Shown piece by piece: positions 52,201 to 61,299 of a DNA stretch of 64,000 nucleotides. The first letter of the stretch is position 1. Each line of letters begins with the position of its first letter. Below the pieces are notes generated by a model. The model was not told the origin of the DNA. It was given only the letters and a program-made list of their open reading frames with translations, and did not search any database. The stretch is from Dichotomocladium elegans (taxonomy: Eukaryota; Mucoromycota; Mucoromycetes; Mucorales; Lichtheimiaceae), in the NCBI GenBank assembly GCA_025716815.1, contig JAIXMN010000038.1:186001-250000 (forward strand), read 5' to 3'. The position numbers and the translations under genes are program-made.

Positions 52201-52486
52201 TTTTCCTAGTATACGGGCAAGAACCCAGGCTCCCCGGTGATGCGCTCCGACCTTTCCTTGATAACTCCACCCCATTGTCGCCTAACCCTACGCCCACGTC
52301 GGTTCGTATTCCGGAAGTCCGTCGATTACAAGAAGCTCGGGAGCTCGCCACACAACGTCTTCACGATAATGCCGCAAAAGACAAAGCTCGCTGGGATGCA
52401 CTTATCCGGCCGCAGCAGTTCTCCATAGGTGACCACGTGCTTCTACGCCATGAAAACAAATTGAGTCTCGAATATAATTGGAAGGG

Positions 52487-54132
52487 GGCTGAATGGGAGT
52501 ATAGCACGCCACACTTTCTATCTGACCTAGATGGTGCACCAATCATGCTACAAACATAAAAATTATATATTCTGATAGCTCTAAATAACGCGCATCGTGT
52601 AACAATATTTTAAACCCCGACACATATATACTTCACTTTGTCTTTCGATTTCAGCTTCTTCTCCCTTTCTAGTATAGCTCTTTTATTTACTGTTTCACAC
52701 TCTTTTGCTAACAGGAAGGATTTCCTCCTCACTATACTCACTTTCATTGAGTTCCTGATCAGCTACAACTGCTGTACCTACTACTACTATATGAGCTGAA
52801 CAGTTAGATAGTTATATTGACTTCCTATTGTTAATGTCTGGTGCTATAGAGAGAACCTCTGTAAGGGTGGTGCTTTCCCAGTAGGTGAGACTATAGCTAT
52901 TTTGGACCCCTCTGGGTGGAACTTCTCAGGATATAAGGCCCCAATATCAGGTAGCCATCTAGTTTAGATGCTTTAGCTATAATAAACTATTACTGCTTCT
53001 AATGACTTTGATGCCTGAACACAGTCTAAAAGAATAGGTGCTATATCCTTGAAGGTAAGGGAGCTTTCCTTCTCCTCTTTTTACACCAGAATAGTTTTGG
53101 GAGGCCAACCATTTATCTTTCATTCTAATTTCAAAGGAAGAAGAGAAACGAAATACTAAAATTTGTATTCGAATTTGAAGCAAAAAAAACGAAAAACCTA
53201 GACGGACTATATGAACAACTAAAATTTGTGGCAAACTTCTTCTTGAAAATCCTGTAAGTGTAGTAGAAGTAGACATACAAGTAGAATGGGGGATATATGT
53301 GAAGCAGGAAAACTATGGCATTTTATACATTTTTCTAGGTTCTACACATTATCACAAGATAAGCATGTGATTATCATATGATTATCATATGATTATTTCC
53401 GATTGGGTGATATTTTTATTCGATTAGTAATGAAATCTGAGATCATACAGTACATTTCATCAAGGCTTTCTAGAAAAATATAAAAGTGCAAGCTGCAGGG
53501 GCTGGGGATTGAACCCAGGACCTTTCCATTCCGAACCCGAGGCCCAGGAATTAAAAAATACATGTAAAGTATAAATTGCAAAAAGCAGGGGGTTGAACCC
53601 AGAACCTTTCCATTACCCACCCAACACCCTAACCACTTCCACAGACTAAACGATTTGGGAGCCTTCAAAAACATATGGTAGATGAGGCAGTCAAACACCT
53701 TGATTTTGAGGTTTCACGGGCTTTGTATCACCTTAATATAGTAGGGACGACTTTCACATAAAGATTGCTGTATTTATTGCTATAGTTATGCAGCTAAAAT
53801 ATTGTAAAATTGGCATTGAAAAGAAAATGGTCATTAATTGCTGAAAAATAGTAGATTCAGGTACTAAAAATGAATGACAAGTTATAAAAGTTTTCCAGAA
53901 ATAGATCATAACCATTCAGGGAGTATGATATGGTGTGTTTATAGATAAAACAAAGAAAAAACAAGTTTTCTAGGGAAGTGCAATAGGTAGCGGGGTTTGA
54001 AATGATTATTTTTGGACTCCCCGACCCATTTTACATATATAGGCAACGTTGTGTAACACAAGCATATATATTATTATAGTAGTATATAGATATATATATT
54101 TAGAGTGTGGCGTGTTATACTCCCAGAGATCC
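52487..54132 (-). mobile_element. Merlin H2, internally deleted
   Basis: Flanked by the 8-bp duplication TGGAAGGG (52479-52486 and 54133-54140). The ends match H1, inverted. It keeps the 5' region with both B-box modules, exon 1 and parts of exons 2, 5 and 6. A deletion joins exon 5 directly to exon 2 near 52875, so it encodes no transposase. A MITE remnant lies in exon 1. It needs an H1-like enzyme to move. Confidence 0.88.
53060..53254. mobile_element. MITE IV remnant inside H2
   Basis: The right half of the 365-bp MITE family, ending GAAAATCCTG next to TA. The left half is missing. It interrupts the former exon 1 of the Merlin transposase. Confidence 0.7.
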
Positions 54133-54397
54133 TGGAAGGGCCCCTTTCGAGTTCTCGCTTGCAACTACGACACCAACATATATAAGCTCAGTGACCTCCA
54201 AGGCCGCGGATATTCCTCCTGGGTCCACACTGATCGCCTCCGACCTATCCACACTGGTTCTCCAGTCACACAAGACCCTTGGTATGACCCGACCGCTGCT
54301 CGAGCTGCCGAACGACGCCATCTGGAAGCCGCCGCTGCCGCCAATGCCCAGTTATCCGTGTTGTCCAAGGACGACCAACCTTCTGGGGAGGGGGTAT

Positions 54398-54719
54398 TGT
54401 CGCGTATGAATTCTGGAGCCAATCAGATCGACTTGCTGTAGGGACCCAAAAAGGGGATTATTGGAGAACATCTACCCCTGACTCCATCGACGTCCCTGTC
54501 GACTGCATTTATTGTCCGGGTTGCATTTATTAACCCGTCTACATTTATTAATTCGTTAAGCCATGGCAATGAGTATGAAGATACCGGACTGGCCCTTCCA
54601 CTTTAACTAATATAAATACCTGGGTGTTTGTCGTAAATAAAACGGGGAATACTACTACATTAATTATCACTGCCCATCACTATCGCTGGCTAAGGTTTAT
54701 CCGCCAAAAATAGTCGACA
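54398..54719 (+). repeat. 3' LTR of Gypsy D
   Basis: 322 bp, one difference from the 5' LTR. Followed by CCAG and the last 20 bp of the Gypsy C LTR. Confidence 0.92.
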
Positions 54720-54786
54720 CCAGCACAGATTACGAATACGACAGGTGTGACAAAACACTTCCTATTGGTCCGCAATATTACGCACC

Positions 54787-55125
54787 TGTCGTTGTTTTTG
54801 GCGGATAGACCTTGGCCAAATGTAGAGACAACTGAATTTAGAGAAGAAGATGATTGTCTTTTTAATGTATGAATTGATGAGCCTATATATACTACTACTC
54901 TGATGGTTACTAAAGAAAAGATACGGGAGGATAATAATAATAATAGAATGAATATAACTATGTGAGAGATGCAGTCGTGAAGGATGGAAGGAAGCAGGCA
55001 GACAATCCATTGGTAATAATTGACAGTAAGGAGGCATTGGTAATCCGCACAAAAACAGGAGGTGATGACCGTGAGCATAGTCGGTGTTGCTAGTATTTCA
55101 ATTGGCCACCAAATCTAATCCGACA
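54787..55125 (-). repeat. 3' LTR of Gypsy E
   Basis: TGTCGTTG...AATCCGACA, 339 bp, identical by eye to 59651-59989. Confidence 0.93.
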
Positions 55126-55171
55126 ATACCCCCTCACCAGAGTTTTGTACGTCCTCGGACAATGTTGATGG

Positions 55172-58100
55172 CTAAGAGGACCTGACGTCGTCCAGTTTTT
55201 GGCGTTCGTTCGCCCGGGCAGTAGTTGGGTCATACCATGGAGAGGTGGTGATACGAGAGCCCGGATGTACTGGCCGAAGACGGTCTGTATGGACCCATGA
55301 GGAATATTCGACGCCTTGCAAGTCGCTGAGCTTGTATATATCAGTCGACGGATTGACAGCAATTATTCGAAAAGGGCCGCGCCAATTATATTCCAGACTA
55401 AGCTTGTTCTCATGGCGTAGCAGCACATGATCACCGATTGAGAACTTTTGTGGACGGAGAAGAGCATCCCATCGAGCTTTGTCCTTAGTGGAGTTGTCGT
55501 TAAGGCGTTTTTCCGCGATTTGCCGAGCTTCGCGTAAGCGACGAACCTCTGGAACACGGCCAAGCGTAGTGTCTACAGCTGGATGGTCTGCTGAGGGGTC
55601 TGTCAGGTCAAGTGATGGTTTAAGAATGTCACCGGGGAGCTTAGGTTCTTGACCATATACAAGGAAAAAGGGGCTGAAACCCGTGGTGCGATGCTTTCGT
55701 ATGCGGCAGGCGAAAACGGCTTGTTCAATGAATTTGTCCCAATGGTAAATATTACCATTGACATACTTTCGCAACATTTGTTTAAGAATTCCGTTAGTGC
55801 GTTCTGCTTTTCCGTTGGTTCGAGGGTGATAGGCTGAGGTTAACAAATGATTGATTTTTAAGCGACCGAGGTAGCAATTGAGAACTTTAGACATGAAATT
55901 TGAGCCGCGATCGGTGACGATCTCCGAAGGGCAACCGAAACGGAGAACGATTTCTTCATATAAGAAATCCGCGATGGCCTCACCAGTAGCGTCGCGAACG
56001 GCACGGGCAGCAGTCCAATTGGTCATAGAATCAACGGCGACAAGTAGCCATCGATTGCCCTGAGCAGTGGTTGGTAGCTCTCCAATAAAGTCAAGATGCC
56101 ATCGGGAAAAGGCAGGTGGAATTTCCAATGGCTTCATTGGCGCATGATGTATGTTGCGACCGGCGTTGGATGCTAGCTGGCATCGTGGGCAAGATGCCAC
56201 CCATTCTTGAATATCGGCGCGCATGTCCGGCCACCACCATCGCTTCCGCATAAGGTCGTAAATCGTGAGGTTACCAGTATGTCCAAAAGACTGATGGAAC
56301 TGCTGGACCAGGTCTGCACGCCGTGCAAAAAGAACATACCGAATCTCTTGTATTTCATTATTGGCTTTTACCTTCCTGAAAACCTGGCCATTCCTGTTGA
56401 CGAATTTGTCCTTGTGTTTGTTTAGAAGATCCTTGTAGACTTGTGGCCATTGATGCTCAGGTTGAGCATAGAACTTCGGCCAGTCCGATTCCTGGATTGC
56501 ACGGACCGCATACAGGTAGTCGGGTTCGATGTCGCTTTCCGATGTCGCACAATCTACGCCATCACGTCGTGATAGTAGATCAGGTATATGATTCTCCTTG
56601 CCGGGTTTGTAACTGATTTCCGGGTCATAGAGTTCCATTTCCGCGATCCAGCGTGTTAACCTGGGTGTAGGTTTTGCTTGGGAACGGAAGTACTTTAAAG
56701 GATGGTGGTCGGTGTACACCATGTATCGCCGTCCTTCAATAAAACAACGCCATGTTCGAAGGGCATGCAGGATGGCGAGAAGTTCCCTCTCTTGTGCTGG
56801 ATAGTTACGTTCGGCTGGCGACAGCTTTTTGGACTCATACGCTATTGGATGCATTTGACCGTCATCACCTTCTTGGAGTAATACCGCGCCGACACCATAG
56901 TCGGAGGCATCCGTTTCGATTACAAATGGCCTCTCGGGGTTAGGCGGAAGCAGAATTGGCGCATCACTCATTCGGATTTTAATTTCTTCAAAAGCTCGTT
57001 GACAATCCGGGGTCCAGGCGATGCTTCTTCTTTTTGCGCCAGTTCCTTTTGTCAGATCAGTCAAGGGGGCAGCGATTGCCGCGAAATCTCGAATAAATCG
57101 GCGATAATGTGATCCAAGTCCGATGAACTGCCGCACCTCTTGAACATTCGTCGGTTGGGGCCATTCTTGAATCGCTTTCACTTTCTTTTTGGATGGGAGA
57201 ATGCCCTGAGCCGTTACTTGGAAACCGACGAACTCAAGCTCGGTCTTGTTCAGTTCGCATTTCTGGGGGTTGGCGATAAGTTGTGCCTCCCGCAATCTGT
57301 CTAACACTTGACGCACGTGGTTATAATGGTCCTCTTTTGTTTTGCTGAAGATTAGTATGTCATCCAGATAAACCAAAGCGAAGTTGTCAAGGTAGTCTCC
57401 CAGCACCGAGTTCATCAATTTCTGGAAGGTTGGTGGTGCGTTAGTTAAACCGAAGGGCAGTACCAGAAATTCGTAGGAGCCATAGCGAGTGTTGAAAGCT
57501 GTCTTTGGAATGTCTTTCTCTTGAATGCGCACTTGATGATATCCGCTTTTGAGGTCAATGCTAGAGAAGAACTTGGCTCCTCTGAGCCTCTCAAGGCATT
57601 CGTCAATGCGCGGTAGAGGATGTGTATTCCGCAATGTGACTCTATTGACAGCACGATAATCGACACAGAGGCGCATAGTACCATCCTTCTTGCGGACGAA
57701 TAGCACTGGGGCTCCCCAAGGGGATGAACTTGGTCGGATTAGACGAAGATCGAGCAATTCGCCTAATTGTTTTCTTAGCTCGTCTAGCTCCAGCGGACTC
57801 ATTTTGAAAGGTGGCCTGGATATCGGTGATGCTTCACCGGTGTCGATAACGTGCTCCACCTCTCGATCCGGTGGTAGTCCCGGCAGCTTGTTTTGGAAAA
57901 CATCGCTGAACTCTTCTATTAGTCGAGTAAACCGATCATCGGTGGTGGTTGCATTTGGAGGCGAATCTTGTCGTACATAGCATAGAAACATATCCTCCAC
58001 TTGTTTCGCACGTTCCATTCGTTGAACTTGTCGGTGCGAGATAAGGTACGCCAGGTCTGGGGTATCACGCTGGAGTATAGGGCGCAGGATATGTGTCTTA

Positions 58101-58627
58101 CCTTCTGACTCAATTCTCCATGTGTCTAGGTCCCAATCAGGTACAGGATTGACCTTTTTTAGCCAGTCGCGACCGAGAATGACGTCGAATTTGGTGTCCA
58201 AAATATACGCCTCTGCTGTATGCTCGTAACCTTCGGCGTTGAGTGTCAGAGCGACCTTTCTGGTGACTTCGAGGATGTGCCCTCCAGCTGTTTCTACCTG
58301 TCGTCCAGGTACCGGCTGTGTAGGTAGTGCTAGGGTAATGCGTGGTGCGACGTATGACCCAGTGGCACCCGAGTCAATCAGAACTTTGACACGTTTACCA
58401 TTACACTCCATGGGATACATTGGTAACTCTGTTTCGTTTATTGACAATAATGAATCGAAGTATTCCTTATCGGCCTCCAAATGTTTTTGTGTTTTCACAG
58501 TGCTTCGGTCGGTACTTTCTGAAAGATCGATAAGTGTGTCCTCTTGAACGTCCTGCTGAGGTGTATTATCCTCGACCATGTTAAGGGATTGTTGATGCGT
58601 GTACGAGCGCGAGTGGACTCCCTTCAA
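55172..58627 (-). CDS. Gypsy E Pol
   Basis: 1151 codons in the -1 frame relative to Gag. Protease (LIDSGATGSYVA), RT (VDYRAVNRVT, catalytic [10 protein letters not shown]), RNase H (ETDASDYGVGA), integrase zinc region (GHTGNLTIYDL...CPRCQL) and core (WHLDFIGELP, TDRGSNFMS, NGKAERTNG) are in the usual Ty3/Gypsy order. The C terminus has the SH3-like WVHTDRLRPVH and no chromodomain. There are no stops or frameshifts. It is closest to Gypsy D (shared TAEAYILDTKFDV-type protease tail). Confidence 0.93.
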   Translation of the reverse strand: MKGVHSRSYTHQQSLNMVEDNTPQQDVQEDTLIDLSESTDRSTVKTQKHLEADKEYFDSLLSINETELPMYPMECNGKRVKVLIDSGATGSYVAPRITLALPTQPVPGRQVETAGGHILEVTRKVALTLNAEGYEHTAEAYILDTKFDVILGRDWLKKVNPVPDWDLDTWRIESEGKTHILRPILQRDTPDLAYLISHRQVQRMERAKQVEDMFLCYVRQDSPPNATTTDDRFTRLIEEFSDVFQNKLPGLPPDREVEHVIDTGEASPISRPPFKMSPLELDELRKQLGELLDLRLIRPSSSPWGAPVLFVRKKDGTMRLCVDYRAVNRVTLRNTHPLPRIDECLERLRGAKFFSSIDLKSGYHQVRIQEKDIPKTAFNTRYGSYEFLVLPFGLTNAPPTFQKLMNSVLGDYLDNFALVYLDDILIFSKTKEDHYNHVRQVLDRLREAQLIANPQKCELNKTELEFVGFQVTAQGILPSKKKVKAIQEWPQPTNVQEVRQFIGLGSHYRRFIRDFAAIAAPLTDLTKGTGAKRRSIAWTPDCQRAFEEIKIRMSDAPILLPPNPERPFVIETDASDYGVGAVLLQEGDDGQMHPIAYESKKLSPAERNYPAQERELLAILHALRTWRCFIEGRRYMVYTDHHPLKYFRSQAKPTPRLTRWIAEMELYDPEISYKPGKENHIPDLLSRRDGVDCATSESDIEPDYLYAVRAIQESDWPKFYAQPEHQWPQVYKDLLNKHKDKFVNRNGQVFRKVKANNEIQEIRYVLFARRADLVQQFHQSFGHTGNLTIYDLMRKRWWWPDMRADIQEWVASCPRCQLASNAGRNIHHAPMKPLEIPPAFSRWHLDFIGELPTTAQGNRWLLVAVDSMTNWTAARAVRDATGEAIADFLYEEIVLRFGCPSEIVTDRGSNFMSKVLNCYLGRLKINHLLTSAYHPRTNGKAERTNGILKQMLRKYVNGNIYHWDKFIEQAVFACRIRKHRTTGFSPFFLVYGQEPKLPGDILKPSLDLTDPSADHPAVDTTLGRVPEVRRLREARQIAEKRLNDNSTKDKARWDALLRPQKFSIGDHVLLRHENKLSLEYNWRGPFRIIAVNPSTDIYKLSDLQGVEYSSWVHTDRLRPVHPGSRITTSPWYDPTTARANERQKLDDVRSS

Positions 58628-59631
58628 TCCATTCGCGCTTTGCCTTTTGGGTGGCTTCGGTAATTGCTCCGCTGTTGATCGGTCATACGTTCTCGGTGTT
58701 CGGTACGCTCGCTAGGGCATTCCCGTGCTAGATGTCCACGGCCGCTGCAGTTGAAACATGCCTTATTGCGAAGATGCTCACGCCTTCCACGAGGACTTTG
58801 TTGCCACGTCCGAGTTTGGATTGCATCCAGATCCATTGGTGCGACACCATTTGATCGTAGGTACTGAGGTGCCTCTGTGCGACTTGGGACTGGGAACTGA
58901 AGAGGACTGACCTCCGACCTATTCCGGTCCATGGGGTAGGTACGTGCGCTCTCGTAAGCCAATGCGATTCGGATGGCGTCAGATGAGGTTTGCGGAAAGC
59001 GAGTACGAACTTGGACGCGTACTTCTTCCTTAAGTCCTCTCTCAAACCTGTCAAGCGCTTCTTCGTCTGTCATGGTCGTGAGTGGCGCGCAGGCGGCTTG
59101 GAATTCCGTAACGTACTTCTGTACTGATTCAGTCTGCGTCAAGGCTGCAAGCTTATCGCGTGCCAGTCGGTTAGCATTTACCGGGCTGAACATCCTGATG
59201 ATGCGTTGTTTGAAATCACTCCAGTCGGAAATATCGGCCCCGAAACGTTCTTCATGCTGCCACCAAGTCTCGGCATTACCACGCAGTAGTGTCTTTGCAT
59301 ATTCAGTCCACTCATGTTCAGGAAGCGATGACATACTTAGATATCTTTCGACTGATCGTGTCCAGCTCTGTACGGCGTCCAGCGAGCGATCTCCGTGATA
59401 TGTATCCGGCTCTCGCATCTTGACCGGAAACTTGTCCTTCTTGGCCAAGAGAGCAAGGATCATCTGAAGCATGGCTTCCGTGGTGTTTTCCTGTCCTGAT
59501 GTTGGCATTGTAGGGCTTTCCGGTAAGTCTTCTAATATTGACCTTGTTGTAGGAGCCTCGTCGTTGTCTGAATCTTGCGCTTGTCTTGTGCGGTAGGTTT
59601 GGAAACTTGAGCTTGTGTTTAGGTGGTTCAT
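58624..59631 (-). CDS. Gypsy E Gag
   Basis: 335 aa from the ATG at 59631; the frame is also open upstream through the LTR, but this ATG matches the other elements. An acidic N terminus (QDSDNDEA), a capsid-like core (PDTYHGDRSLDAVQSWTRSVERY) and a CCHC knuckle (CFNCSGRGHLAREC) are visible. The start overlaps the stop of a three-codon uORF that begins inside the primer-binding site. Confidence 0.9.
   Translation of the reverse strand: MNHLNTSSSFQTYRTRQAQDSDNDEAPTTRSILEDLPESPTMPTSGQENTTEAMLQMILALLAKKDKFPVKMREPDTYHGDRSLDAVQSWTRSVERYLSMSSLPEHEWTEYAKTLLRGNAETWWQHEERFGADISDWSDFKQRIIRMFSPVNANRLARDKLAALTQTESVQKYVTEFQAACAPLTTMTDEEALDRFERGLKEEVRVQVRTRFPQTSSDAIRIALAYESARTYPMDRNRSEVSPLQFPVPSRTEAPQYLRSNGVAPMDLDAIQTRTWQQSPRGRREHLRNKACFNCSGRGHLARECPSERTEHRERMTDQQRSNYRSHPKGKARMD
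58645..58651 (-). promoter_or_regulatory. -1 frameshift heptamer CCCAAAA, Gypsy E
   Basis: C CCA AAA in the gag frame on the minus strand, 18 bases before the gag TGA (58626-58624). Confidence 0.7.
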
Positions 59632-59636
59632 ATAAA

Positions 59637-59648
59637 CATCAGCTACCA
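59637..59648 (-). promoter_or_regulatory. Primer-binding site of Gypsy E
   Basis: TGGTAGCTGATG, two bases from the 5' LTR. Its ATG starts ATG TTT ATA TGA, ending over the gag ATG. Confidence 0.65.
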
Positions 59649-59650
59649 AT

Positions 59651-59989
59651 TGTCGTTGTTTTTGGCGGATAGACCTTGGCCAAATGTAGAGACAACTGAA
59701 TTTAGAGAAGAAGATGATTGTCTTTTTAATGTATGAATTGATGAGCCTATATATACTACTACTCTGATGGTTACTAAAGAAAAGATACGGGAGGATAATA
59801 ATAATAATAGAATGAATATAACTATGTGAGAGATGCAGTCGTGAAGGATGGAAGGAAGCAGGCAGACAATCCATTGGTAATAATTGACAGTAAGGAGGCA
59901 TTGGTAATCCGCACAAAAACAGGAGGTGATGACCGTGAGCATAGTCGGTGTTGCTAGTATTTCAATTGGCCACCAAATCTAATCCGACA
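59651..59989 (-). repeat. 5' LTR of Gypsy E
   Basis: A TATA-like GTATATATAG is read on the minus strand near 59750. It is identical to the 3' LTR as far as I can see. Confidence 0.93.
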
Positions 59990-60042
59990 CACCGACACAA
60001 ACGGCCAGGAAAAATCCAGTATGGCATAATAGAAAGCTTAAA

Positions 60043-60113
60043 GGAGCCGCTGGGGATCGAACCCAGGACCAGAAGATCTGCAATCTTCCACTCTACCACT
60101 GAGTTACAGCTCC
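60043..60113 (-). tRNA. tRNA-Cys (anticodon GCA)
   Basis: A 71-nt cloverleaf on the minus strand: acceptor GGAGCTG/CGGCTCC (one T-G pair), D arm ACTC...GAGT, anticodon stem GAAGA/TCTTC with loop TTGCAGA (GCA), and T arm CTGGG TTCGATC CCCAG. A and B boxes are intact. Solo LTR F ends 42 bp from its 3' end and LTR G2 begins 12 bp upstream of its 5' end, as if retroelements target this gene. Confidence 0.93.
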
Positions 60114-60125
60114 TGGTGGTGCTTA

Positions 60126-60545
60126 TGTCGTGGACGAATGGAGTTTTGGCTCCAGAACTGCCAAATCAAGGCAAAGATTCAAGCCCAGAAATCCCGGTCG
60201 ACCCAAGCACTCAATTCGAAGCACGTGATCCCAAACATCCCTCTTGTCACGTGCCTTTCGGAAGCTAAAATGCCATGGCACTTCCTGGCATCTTCTGGAA
60301 CTTGCTCCACAATCACTTCCCCACCACACCAGTCATGCCACGTCGACTCTTCTAGAAAAAGGATGTCTCTAGAATCATCAGTAGCTTTTGCTAGTATCTT
60401 CTTTAGACATTAGTATAAATATCAGCTGTATCCTTTACTACAATAAAGAACAGTCAATCTATCTACTCTTATTCTTATATTCTGCTTCCTCCTGAAATCA
60501 AGGCTTCCTCGGCGCATATCCTCTTGTTTACTGCTAGTTTGAGTA
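60126..60545 (+). mobile_element. LTR G2 (right boundary uncertain)
   Basis: Starts TGTCGTGGACG 12 bp from tRNA-Cys and shares about 280 bp with G1 (13530-13815). It contains TATA-like AGTATAAATATCAG (about 60411) and AATAAAG (about 60441), the promoter and poly(A) layout of an LTR. The right end is not defined because no second full copy is present. Confidence 0.6.
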
Positions 60546-60921
60546 CTCTTTGGGCTGGATAAAGATATTATTACAAAAGCGGAAAGAGACAAGACAACTA
60601 GAAAACAAGAAAACCAACACTTATATCACGGACGCGCCTAATCAAGGCATTAGGCCATCACAAAATAAACGAAGGTTCAAGCCTAGAAATCCAGGCCAAT
60701 GGGAAAACCTTCAATCAGAAACCGAAACCTTGGATACTGCACGAATATTCTAGATGTCAGCTGCAGAACAACCACCTGATACACCAATTGGTATCCATAG
60801 CAGCTCTGTCAAAAGTACTTTCTATGAAACACTGCTTCCAGCACATTCCATAAGGAAATATATAAATATACTGGATTTCTCCTCCCATTTTGCGCTCTCT
60901 GAAAATGATTTTGCACTTTAA
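60546..60921 (+). other. Possible internal remnant of element G
   Basis: Two short open frames (60550-60753 and 60754-60921, the latter ATG-started with 55 codons) follow LTR G2 and could be decayed gag sequence. No motif identifies them. I give them low weight. Confidence 0.25.
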
Positions 60922-61299
60922 ACTGGTTGCTTTTGCAGTTCAGCCCCAATAGAGGTTGCGCACTATTTGTTTTGTATTACGCTGATTTACTCCGCTCTTT
61001 TGCGCTCTGCTGCTTTAGCATTCTTCTGTTCGTCCCAATGCGCTCTGGCCTCACGTCATTCTACATTTCTTTTATTGCGTTTTCTCAATGCACTGCAATC
61101 TACGTTGTGGTTTTACATTCTAGCAAAACTTGCAATTGTTTGCTGGAACCATTTGCCATTTCTTCCATAATCTAACCATACTGCGTTGGCCGTTTTCTCA
61201 GAATATGGGGAATGTATTCTTTATGTAATGAGTATTCATAAAATGTAATATCAGATGTAAATATATAAACAAAAACATGAAAGAACGAGAAAATGCAAG
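60922..61299. other. Non-coding sequence 3' of transposase Y
   Basis: T-rich sequence with several TGCGCTCT/TTGCGCTC words (60898, 60999, 61031) that might be subterminal motifs of element Y. No terminal inverted repeat could be defined and no gene is supported. Confidence 0.3.

Larger units (their letters stand above)
49248..54441 (+). pseudogene. Gypsy D Pol, interrupted by Merlin H2
   Basis: Protease (LIDSGATGSYVA), RT (catalytic [10 protein letters not shown]), RNase H (ETDASDYGVGA) and integrase (GHAGNTTVYDL...CPQCQL; TDRGANFMS; NGKAERTNG) are all intact up to 52486, where H2 is inserted after EYNWKG. Removing H2 and one 8-bp repeat restores the frame, which continues at 54141 (PFRVLACNYDTN). 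It ends at 54441, 44 bases inside the 3' LTR. Only the last ~100 codons are displaced, so the present protein would lack the C-terminal SH3-like region. Confidence 0.88.
47843..54719 (+). mobile_element. Ty3/Gypsy element D, inactivated by Merlin H2
   Basis: LTRs of 322 bp (47843-48164 and 54398-54719) differ at one base (GTC(A/G)TAAAT). The duplication is CCAG (47839-47842 and 54720-54723). Pol is cut by H2 near its 3' end and Gag has an early stop. The G-rich tract GGGGAGGGGG precedes the 3' LTR. It lies in the 3' LTR of Gypsy C. Confidence 0.92.
42703..54743 (+). mobile_element. Ty3/Gypsy element C, complete but with Gypsy D in its 3' LTR
   Basis: LTRs of 283 bp: 42703-42985 and 47580-47842 plus 54724-54743. 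They appear identical. The 4-bp duplication is GGTG (42699-42702 and 54744-54747). Gag and Pol are intact, and a G-rich tract (GGAGCGGGGG) precedes the 3' LTR. Gypsy D split the 3' LTR after CCAG. It is young and may still be transcribed from its 5' LTR. Confidence 0.92.
54787..59989 (-). mobile_element. Ty3/Gypsy element E, complete
   Basis: LTRs of 339 bp (54787-55125 and 59651-59989) look identical. The duplication is CACC (54783-54786 and 59990-59993). Gag and Pol are intact. On the minus strand a G-rich tract (GGTGAGGGGG) precedes the 3' LTR. It is the youngest element here by LTR identity and probably competent. It is inserted in solo LTR F. Confidence 0.93.
42415..60001 (-). mobile_element. 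Solo LTR F, split by Gypsy C and Gypsy E
   Basis: The pieces 42415-42702, 54748-54786 and 59994-59997 join to a 331-bp LTR starting TGTCGTCC and ending CCGACA. It is flanked by CAAA on both sides (42411-42414 and 59998-60001). The two gaps are Gypsy C (duplication GGTG) and Gypsy E (duplication CACC). The interior TTTTTGGCGGAT word matches LTR E, placing F on the minus strand. It has no internal region, so it was a solo LTR. Confidence 0.85.

Noticed and set aside
55172..58627. A chromodomain at the end of Pol in Gypsy A, C, D and E
   Set aside because: No aromatic-cage or VKWKGY-like motif is present; only Gypsy B has it.
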